Shown here: in pieces, positions 41,762 to 49,169 of the stretch | How the letters are laid out: each line of letters opens with the position of its first letter | How positions within the stretch are numbered: the stretch's first letter is position 1 | NCBI RefSeq assembly: GCF_030812995.1 | Contig: NZ_JAUSTT010000032.1 | Coordinates: forward strand, 1 to 49,169 | From: Bacillus chungangensis | GTDB lineage: Bacteria > Bacillota > Bacilli > Bacillales > Bacillaceae_C | Direction of reading: 5' to 3' | DNA: 49,169 bases | Program-made: the position numbers and the translations under genes | Notes under the pieces: generated by a model | Database searches by the model: none | What the model was told of the DNA's origin: nothing | The model's input: the letters and a program-made list of their open reading frames with translations, nothing else

Positions 41762-42796
41762 CTACTCCTTAAAAAACTTAATAACATCTCTCATTAACTT
41801 CACAGCTACACCGTGTCCGGTAAATTGATTGATGGTCCCTGTGAAATAAATGTCTGTTTTAGGATGATAAAACGCAAATGCCCCGGAATGGCCCCAATGT
41901 CCAATTAATCCCCTTTTAAATTCGAAGAGTGATAATGGTTGTTGTGATATGCCAATTCCGTAATAAAAGACTCCCGGACCAAAGATCAGATTCCAATGCA
42001 TTAGTTCTGTAAGATTCTCCTTGGGAAAGAAGTGTCCGTTAAAAAAAGCCCTAAAAAATATCATTGTTTCTTTTGCTGTTGAAACAACGCCTCCTTCCGA
42101 TGAAATAGAAGACATGTAAAGGGGCAGATGAAGCGGTTTTGATTTGTAATATATTGGGACTGGGCGTGAATCTTTTACGTCTTCAAATACGTAAGTTTTT
42201 TCTAGTTTCAGCTCGTCAAAAATAAACTCTTTCAATACATCTTGAATGCGCTTTCCTGTGATTGTTTCAATTATTTTCCCTAAAAGTTTATAGTTTGGGT
42301 CAGAGTATGATGCTTTTCCTTTTTGACCAGGGATAAAGTTTGGTTTCTTCTCCTTTATTACTTCCAGTGTTTTCTCAAGAGGCCATGAATCATCATTCCC
42401 GTTGATTACTAATTCTTTTATTACATCAGAGGAAAAATATTCTGGAATTCCGGATGTATTAGACATAAGATGCTTGATTGTAATTTCATTCGAATAATCA
42501 ATCCCTTTAAACACGTGAATGTGACTTACAATCTCTTTTGAAAGATACTTGGAAATTTTATCATCTAATTGCAATTGTTTTTCCAACCGTAATTTTAATA
42601 TGACTGCTGTGATGTATAATTTTGTTACACTTGCAATGAAATATTGATCATCTGGTTGTATATTTCCAACACCACTTACTAACGATAACGAATCATCCTC
42701 TTTTTCCACACATAGTACAGCACCAAATATATTCTTTTTCGTTGTCGCATAGGACATTATCTCATCAAGTTGCGACTGATTTATCGTCTTTTTCAT
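41762..42796 (-). CDS. Serine hydrolase (class C beta-lactamase-like family)
   Basis: A 344-residue penicillin-binding-protein-like hydrolase. Catalytic SxxK in IASVTKLYIT, a YSxxNY motif in ASYSDPNYKLLG, and HSG in HWGHSGAFAF in place of KTG. ATG 42796 is chosen (GAGAGGAG eight bases upstream); the longer in-frame upstream extension lacks an RBS. No signal peptide, so it is probably cytosolic. Members act as esterases, D-aminopeptidases or beta-lactamase-like enzymes; substrate unknown. Not a proven resistance gene. Confidence 0.85.
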   Translation of the reverse strand: MKKTINQSQLDEIMSYATTKKNIFGAVLCVEKEDDSLSLVSGVGNIQPDDQYFIASVTKLYITAVILKLRLEKQLQLDDKISKYLSKEIVSHIHVFKGIDYSNEITIKHLMSNTSGIPEYFSSDVIKELVINGNDDSWPLEKTLEVIKEKKPNFIPGQKGKASYSDPNYKLLGKIIETITGKRIQDVLKEFIFDELKLEKTYVFEDVKDSRPVPIYYKSKPLHLPLYMSSISSEGGVVSTAKETMIFFRAFFNGHFFPKENLTELMHWNLIFGPGVFYYGIGISQQPLSLFEFKRGLIGHWGHSGAFAFYHPKTDIYFTGTINQFTGHGVAVKLMRDVIKFFKE

Positions 42797-44634
<1,838 letters not shown>

Positions 44635-44815
44635 AATAAACACTGTGATTTTCAGTAGTACGAGAACCCAGTTTTTTTAAACAAAAATCTAAGAAAATAA
44701 TGTAACAGAGGAAGATAAAAAGAGGGGAGATGCTAAAAAACCCATTCTTATAAACTTGCGTATAAGAAAATAAAGCATTTTTACTACATATAGAGTATAA
44801 AGATAAGTTTATTCA

Positions 44816-44843
44816 TTGTGAATTTAGCACAATGTGTTATAAT
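44816..44843 (+). promoter_or_regulatory. Promoter of rtp-like gene
   Basis: TTGTGA (44816-44821), 16-bp spacer, TATAAT (44838-44843). The Ter-like site covers the -35 and most of the spacer, so bound Rtp would block its own transcription, as known for B. subtilis rtp. Confidence 0.75.
44817..44831 (-). promoter_or_regulatory. Ter-like site 3 in rtp promoter
   Basis: TGTGCTAAATTCACA on the minus strand, identical to sites 1 and 2 but in opposite orientation. It lies within the rtp-like promoter, as TerI/TerII do next to rtp in B. subtilis. Confidence 0.75.
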
Positions 44844-44868
44844 TCCCCATAAATGGGGGTGGAGTTTG

Positions 44869-45246
44869 GTGGAAAGTCAGAATCAACAGAGAAAAAGTAC
44901 AGGTTTTTTAATCAAACAACGGGCTTTTTTAAAAATTTATTTAATTACTTACATTGAACAAAATCAATCGTATGGGATGCAGCTGCTTGATGACATCAAA
45001 TCAAGGTTTGATGGTGATGGCTATAAACCGCAGCATTCAGAAATATATCGCGCATTGCATGAGCTTTTAGAAGATGGCGTATTGACTAGAGGAAAAATAG
45101 TAAAAGAAGGATCAAAATATCAAGAAGTGGCTGTTTACCATATAGGTGATAAAGAAAAAGTGAACGCATACAAAAAATTAATAAAGCATGATCTTGAGCG
45201 CTGTATCAGTATACTGCAAAAAGCAGTAAAAGACAATTTTCCATAA
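44869..45246 (+). CDS. rtp: Replication terminator protein Rtp homologue
   Basis: A 125-residue winged-helix protein (B. subtilis Rtp: 122). STGFLIKQRAFLKIYLITYI, YGMQLLDDIKSRF, YKPQHSEIYRALHELLEDGV and EGSKYQEVAVY follow Rtp nearly segment by segment. It ends in the long dimerisation helix (KKLIKHDLERCISILQKAVK). GTG 44869 is chosen after GGGGTGGAG; the in-frame GTG 44818 lies inside the promoter. Generic annotation would be PadR family, but the STGFLxKQRAFLK opening and the C-terminal helix are Rtp-specific. Rtp dimers bind Ter sites and arrest replication forks with polarity by blocking the replicative helicase. A CCCCAT-AA-ATGGGG hairpin lies just upstream of the RBS. Confidence 0.85.
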   Translation: MESQNQQRKSTGFLIKQRAFLKIYLITYIEQNQSYGMQLLDDIKSRFDGDGYKPQHSEIYRALHELLEDGVLTRGKIVKEGSKYQEVAVYHIGDKEKVNAYKKLIKHDLERCISILQKAVKDNFP

Positions 45247-45349
45247 GTAATAATGAGACAAATATGGGGTAGTAACAATATTTTTCCTCATTTTGATTAT
45301 TATTGTAGTAGAACTATTACGATTGACACCACTAATCATCATTTTATGA

Positions 45350-45372
45350 GAAAAAAACTGAAGTTTTTTCGT
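45350..45372 (+). terminator. Terminator after rtp
   Basis: GAAAAAAACT / AGTTTTTTC hairpin with T-rich right arm, about 100 bases after the stop. Confidence 0.6.
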
Positions 45373-45437
45373 ATTATTGTCACAAATTTCATGTCTATCA
45401 TCGCAGCTTTTAATGTTAAAATGATTTTATAAAATAG

Positions 45438-45456
45438 TGATAATCATTCTCATTAA
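45438..45456. promoter_or_regulatory. Fur box of feo operon
   Basis: TGATAATCATTCTCATTA matches the 7-1-7 Fur consensus TGATAATNATTATCA with one mismatch. Located 23 bases before feoA, predicting iron-repressed expression. Confidence 0.85.
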
Positions 45457-45478
45457 ATGAAAATAAAGGATGATTGAT

Positions 45479-45703
45479 ATGTTTGGTACGTTAAAAACAG
45501 GGGATAAAGGCATCATTATGAACATTTCTCATGTTAGTCCACTTGTTCAAAGACGTTTGCTTGATTTAGGTATAACTGAAGGTTCAGAAGTTTGTTTGAA
45601 ATGTGTGATGCCGTTTGGCGGACCCATTATGATCGAGTCAAACGGTCAGTGTGTAGGAATACGCCGTAAAGAAGCTGAACAATTAGAGGTGGAGAAAATA
45701 TAA
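45479..45703 (+). CDS. feoA: Ferrous iron transport protein FeoA
   Basis: A 74-residue SH3-like FeoA: TLKTGDKGIIMNIS, RRLLDLGITEGSEV, FGGPIMIESNGQCVGIRRKEA. ATG 45479 is chosen since AAAGGA lies eight bases upstream; ATG 45470 overlaps that RBS. It overlaps feoB by one base (TAATG). FeoA binds and supports FeoB in the membrane complex. Confidence 0.92.
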   Translation: MFGTLKTGDKGIIMNISHVSPLVQRRLLDLGITEGSEVCLKCVMPFGGPIMIESNGQCVGIRRKEAEQLEVEKI

Positions 45704-47706
45704 TGGAAATCGCTCTTATCGGAAACCCTAATACCGGGAAAACTTCATTGTTTAATCATCTAACTGGTTCCTACGAGTATGTTGGCAACTGGAGCGGCGT
45801 CACCGTTGAAAAGAAGGTCGGGATTTTTAAGAATCATATTGATAGATTAATTGATTTACCTGGCGTTTATACGCTAAACCCGTTATCAAAAGATGAAGGA
45901 GTCGTTTCTTCGTTTTTTTTAAATGAACCAGTTAGTCGATTGTTAAATATACTTGATGCTTCACAATTGGAACGTAATTTACATTTGACACTTCAATTGC
46001 TTGAATTTGATAAACCTGTACTTATTGGCTTAAATATGATTGATGTGGCAAAAAATCGTGGGATTCAGATTGACTTTCACAAGCTTTCACATATTCTCGG
46101 AGTTCCTGTTATTCCTGTTGTTGCTAGAAGCGGCAAGGGATGCGATAAGCTGGTGGAGATGATTTCGAGAGAATCAATTCAAACAAAGCAAACAGAACTC
46201 GTTTATTATGGGGAAGAAATCGAAGAAGCAATTACAGCCCTAACTGAAGAGATAATCGGGGCAACGGAACATTCTCCAAGATGGCTTGCCCTTCAATGGT
46301 TTGAAGGAAATGAATACGTAGAGCAATACTTATCAAACATTGTTGAACCAAAAAAGCTGGAAATGATTTTATCTGATTTAAAATCAAAGTTGACCTATCA
46401 ACATGAAGGAAAATCACTTCCAAATTTCATATACTTAAAGAGAAAAGAAGTGATTGACAACATTCTTTCAGAGGCTATTACAAGAAAAGATGCGACTGTT
46501 CCTCTATCAGACAAAATAGATAAAATTGTAACCAATCGGTATTTAGGAATGCCGATTTTCCTGTTACTCATGTACTTCATCTATATGTTGACATTTGATT
46601 GGCTCGGAACTCCTTTATCGGATGCATTAGATTCATTCATAACAGGTCCAATAGCGGGTATGATCGAAAAAATGCTAAGTGCAGTTCATGCTTCCAGTTT
46701 CATTCATGACTTAATACTTCGAGGATTAGTAGCTGGAGTAGGCGGGGTTCTCGTCTTTGTACCGCAGATTTTTATTTTATTCTTCTTTATATCCTTACTA
46801 GAAGATTCCGGGTATATGGCTCGTGTTGCACTTGTAATGGATCGGATAATGGAATCGGTAGGACTAAACGGTAAAGCATTTATTCCAATGATGATCGGGT
46901 TTGGCTGTAATGTACCTGGAATCATGGCGGCGAGAACAATTGAAACACCGCGTGAACGACTATTAACCATTCTATTAACGCCGTTCATGTCTTGTTCAGC
47001 ACGGTTACCTGTTTATGCATTATTTGTAGGAGTTTTTTTTGCAGGGCATAAAGCTTTTGTTGTATTCAGTCTTTATGTTCTTGGTATCGTTGTGGCTTTT
47101 ATCCTAGCAAAGATTTTTTCTACCACATTATTAAAATCTGAAACATCATTATTTGTTATCGAGCTTCCGCCTTATCGACTCCCTCATTTTCAGTTGCTAT
47201 GGAGGAGTACTTGGGATAAAGGGAAAGGATTTTTACGAAAAGCCGGCACGTTTATTTTTGCAGGCTCTGTCTTTATCTGGCTCTTATCTTATGCAGGACC
47301 AAATGGTTTAAATGTGGACATGGACCATAGCTTTTTAGCGATGATAGGAAATATTCTGGCACCAATATTGGAGCCAATTGGATTTGGTACATGGCAAGCT
47401 GCTGCTTCGTTAATTACTGGATTCTTGGCGAAAGAGGCAATTATTTCTACGATGAATATTATTCATTTTGTTCCAAACGAAGCAAGCTTGCAAGGTATAT
47501 TATCAAATTATTATACTCCACTCGCTGCCTACAGTTTCATGGTTTTTATTCTTTTATATATTCCATGTTTGGCAACGATCGCAACGATTTATAAAGAAAC
47601 AGGCTCTAAGAAATGGACAGCTATTTCGATTGTTTATGCAATCACAATTGCTTATACTCTGTGTTTAGTAATTTATCAAGGTGGCAAGCTATTCGGTCTC
47701 GTATAA
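45703..47706 (+). CDS. feoB: Ferrous iron transporter FeoB
   Basis: A 667-residue Fe2+ transporter. N-terminal G domain: G1 GNPNTGKTS (7-15), G3 DLPGVY, G4 NMID. Then a helical GDI-like region (about 170-265) and a C-terminal membrane domain with two inverted Gate repeats (VFVPQIFILFFFISLLEDSG, MIGFGCNVPGI, LLTPFMSCSARLPVYAL). Length and motifs are complete. Transcribed under a Fur box with feoA. Confidence 0.95.
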   Translation: MEIALIGNPNTGKTSLFNHLTGSYEYVGNWSGVTVEKKVGIFKNHIDRLIDLPGVYTLNPLSKDEGVVSSFFLNEPVSRLLNILDASQLERNLHLTLQLLEFDKPVLIGLNMIDVAKNRGIQIDFHKLSHILGVPVIPVVARSGKGCDKLVEMISRESIQTKQTELVYYGEEIEEAITALTEEIIGATEHSPRWLALQWFEGNEYVEQYLSNIVEPKKLEMILSDLKSKLTYQHEGKSLPNFIYLKRKEVIDNILSEAITRKDATVPLSDKIDKIVTNRYLGMPIFLLLMYFIYMLTFDWLGTPLSDALDSFITGPIAGMIEKMLSAVHASSFIHDLILRGLVAGVGGVLVFVPQIFILFFFISLLEDSGYMARVALVMDRIMESVGLNGKAFIPMMIGFGCNVPGIMAARTIETPRERLLTILLTPFMSCSARLPVYALFVGVFFAGHKAFVVFSLYVLGIVVAFILAKIFSTTLLKSETSLFVIELPPYRLPHFQLLWRSTWDKGKGFLRKAGTFIFAGSVFIWLLSYAGPNGLNVDMDHSFLAMIGNILAPILEPIGFGTWQAAASLITGFLAKEAIISTMNIIHFVPNEASLQGILSNYYTPLAAYSFMVFILLYIPCLATIATIYKETGSKKWTAISIVYAITIAYTLCLVIYQGGKLFGLV

Positions 47707-47729
47707 CCTCAAAAAAGTAGGTGGAACAT

Positions 47730-47882
47730 ATGATTGCTAGTATCATAATAGGCACTGCTATTTTTAGTTACGCAACTTGGGCATTAGTGAAATTTATCAA
47801 TAAATCAAAAAAAGGAAAATGCTCTGCGTGTGAGCTGCAAAAATCTTGTTCCGGTAAGTGTAGTTCTCCGAAGTTAAAATAA
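47730..47882 (+). CDS. FeoB-associated Cys-rich membrane protein
   Basis: A 50-residue protein, MIASIIIGTAIFSYATWALV then KFINKSKKGKCSACELQKSC. It has one TM helix followed by a cytoplasmic four-cysteine tail (CxxC and CxxxC spacing). Position directly after feoB and size match the FeoB-associated Cys-rich family; it may sense or shuttle iron. RBS TAGGTGG. Confidence 0.85.
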   Translation: MIASIIIGTAIFSYATWALVKFINKSKKGKCSACELQKSCSGKCSSPKLK

Positions 47883-47896
47883 AGTGAAACTTCCAT

Positions 47897-47925
47897 CAGT
47901 GGGGGGGTTCTATCATCCCCCACTG
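47897..47925 (+). terminator. Hairpin at end of feo operon
   Basis: CAGTGGGGG / CCCCCACTG with an 11-nt loop; probable terminator or processing site between feoAB and the Bacillaceae-1 RNA. Confidence 0.65.
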
Positions 47926-48029
47926 GACAAGAAGTAGAACAAAGGCTAAGATCGCAACGTCCTGTTACAACGCCTTTGTGACCTACGTCCTGTAGGCCCG
48001 AACCAATCGGACATTTGACTTTCAGTTAT
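47922..48029 (+). ncRNA. Bacillaceae-1-type RNA motif, copy 2
   Basis: Same 108-nt element as 39894-40001, with twin GTCCT loops. One substitution (G to A) weakens the first hairpin to GCAAC-GTCCT-GTTAC, while the second, CCTAC-GTCCT-GTAGG, is intact. A terminator follows at 48030. Flanking GGGGG/CCCCC hairpins are specific to this copy. Confidence 0.82.
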
Positions 48030-48078
48030 CCCCCACCTAGCGCTTCTGAATTCTCTTAACTCTTGAGGTGGGGGTTTT
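48030..48078 (+). terminator. Terminator of Bacillaceae-1 RNA copy 2
   Basis: CCCCCACCT / AGGTGGGGG with a 27-nt loop and TTTT tail, starting exactly at the end of the conserved element. Confidence 0.75.
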
Positions 48079-48214
48079 ACTGCCAGTTAGATGTGGGATA
48101 AATTAACCGTTTTACTTAGAATGAAATTTTGAAGAAAGAAAATGATATCTTTCTAGTATAGTATGTTAGTTTAAGGGGTCCCGCCAACTAAATGAAGTTT
48201 ATCTTAACCATTCA

Positions 48215-48260
48215 AAATGGATGACTTTACAGTATTCAATGTAAAGTTATCCATTTTTTT
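48215..48260. terminator. Strong terminator-type hairpin
   Basis: AAATGGAT-ACTTTAC / GTAAAGT-ATCCATTT with a T7 tract. No gene directly upstream, so it may be left from a deleted gene or end an unannotated transcript. Confidence 0.75.
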
Positions 48261-48390
48261 GTTTCTTCAAATACTTTTTAACCATATTAATTTTTATAGT
48301 ATTTATAGTAAATAAAGAAAGGAGGAATATTAAGAAAAGGAAATCTTTCTAAATTATAAAAGAAGAGTTTCAACAGGAGGATTTACAATA

Positions 48391-48895
48391 ATAAAAATGG
48401 TAAAAAGATAAATATTAAGGTGCTTACTGTTTTTCTAATGTTGTCGGCAATAATATTCTTTTTAGTACCATCAAGTAATACCTCTTTCAGTAATAAAACA
48501 ATGACAGATGATAACAATAGCATCAGGATTTAGTTATACCTACTAGGGCTAGTATTTTAAGCGATGGTTATCCAACAAATGAAAATGGGCAAACATACGG
48601 TCCTAATATGGAAAACTTAATGCTTGTAGAACCTTATATAATATTGGCAGAAGGTGCGAACGGTGTATTAGGATATATTTATCAACCTGAAGGCATACCT
48701 TCGCCAAGTAAGCTAGATGAATATAATAAATCATTCAAAAAATCGACACCATTATATTTACATGATGGTGAAACGATTATTGGTACATTTTTTTTAATTA
48801 GACTTTCAATATTAATTGAGTTAATAACTTATTATAAAGTGAATTTATGTACAGTAATAAATATCAGATTAAGTTACAATATAGTCAAGTTATAA
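48391..48895 (+). pseudogene. Decayed secreted-protein gene
   Basis: One frame gives a signal-peptide-like KKINIKVLTVFLMLSAIIFF and ends at a TAG near 48531. A shifted frame (SILSDGYPTNENGQTYGPNM, EGANGVLGYIYQPEGIPSPS, HDGETIIGTF) looks like the C-terminal half of Bacillaceae secreted or anti-sigma-like proteins. Start codon missing, frame broken, tail replaced by unrelated sequence. RBS CAGGAGG survives. Confidence 0.5.
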
Positions 48896-49169
48896 TAGTA
48901 TCTCTATTCAGTCGTCAGTAAAGAATCTTGCTGATGCGTACTCACGATTCTTCAAAAAACAAAATGATGCACCACGATTCAAAAGCAAGAAGAACAAAGT
49001 TCAATCTTATACACAAAGCATACAAATGGAAATATTGCCATTGTAGACAATGAAATCAAACTTCCCAAGCTTGGGTTCGTTTTGCTAAAAGCCGTGAAAT
49101 AGAAGGTCGTATTATCAATGCCACAGTAAGACGTAATTCTTCTGGAAAATACTTTGTTTCTGTACTAGC
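48885..49169 (+). pseudogene. tnpB: Decayed TnpB (IS200/IS605 OrfB), partial
   Basis: Three frames in succession give TnpB sequence: SIQSSVKNLADAYSRFFKKQ and APRFKSKKNKVQSYT, then TKHTNGNIAIVDNEIKLPKL, then VRFAKSREIEGRIINATVRR to the window end. The N-terminal 60 or so residues are missing and at least two frameshifts occur, so it cannot make nuclease. It runs off the window. Confidence 0.8.

Noticed and set aside
44818-45246. Annotating the gene as a PadR regulator starting at GTG 44818
   Set aside because: The 44818 start lies inside the promoter, and the sequence matches Rtp along its length, including the STGFLxKQRAFLK opening; PadR similarity reflects the shared winged-helix fold.

Overview
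This is a low-GC chromosomal window from a spore-forming member of the Bacillaceae. It carries an H-type small acid-soluble spore protein, RNA polymerase recycling helicase HelD, CatDE-type quinone detoxification genes, a CYP152 peroxygenase, two copies of a Bacillaceae-1-type structured RNA, and a close relative of the Bacillus replication terminator protein Rtp. No rRNA or tRNA gene and no CRISPR array is visible.

Layout. 0-2 kb: 3' end of an IS200/IS605 tnpB, an SGNH hydrolase, and a caspase-like/GNAT fusion protein. 2.5-5 kb: a two-gene ABC importer of the OpuC/EgtUV type. 5.3-8.6 kb: a redox-sensing HxlR repressor divergent from a four-gene thiol/quinone detoxification operon (DoxX, dioxygenase, nitroreductase, NAD(P)-binding reductase). 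8.7-12 kb: PhzF protein with a coupled small ORF, a MocR regulator, and a LysE-type exporter with direct-repeat operators between the last two. 12.4-15.1 kb: YfcC transporter and M20 amidohydrolase. 15.1-16.4 kb: a 1.3-kb gene-free stretch with hairpins and a diverged repeat. 16.4-21.3 kb: secreted stalk-domain protein, DUF4269 protein, HelD, and a second-type ClpP. 21.6-26.2 kb: a bacitracin-type resistance locus (two-component system, BcrAB-like ABC transporter, UppP). 26.4-29.6 kb: alpha/beta hydrolase, SspH, DinB-like protein, histidine phosphatase.

From 27.9 to about 38 kb the window is rich in decayed genes: AAA ATPase, ABC permeases, DJ-1, methyltransferase and Thg1. These lie between intact drug-efflux genes, including a Bcr/CflA pump behind a leader-peptide attenuator and a PadR-MFS pair. 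A tyrosine recombinase (38.6 kb) and a three-module DNA-binding protein (40.2 kb) face away from each other across an intergenic region holding the first Bacillaceae-1 RNA. Next come a serine hydrolase, a P450 fatty-acid hydroxylase, the rtp-like gene, an iron-regulated feoA-feoB-Cys-rich operon followed by the second Bacillaceae-1 RNA, and finally a decayed secreted-protein gene and a decayed tnpB.

The most striking signal is that the rtp-like gene is accompanied by three copies of one 15-bp sequence, TGTGCTAAATTCACA. It resembles the B-site core of Bacillus subtilis Ter sites. Two copies (29.6 and 35.1 kb) point one way. The third, inside the rtp promoter at 44.8 kb, points the other way. 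That is the geometry of a replication fork trap, so the window probably spans the chromosome terminus, which would also fit the density of broken genes.
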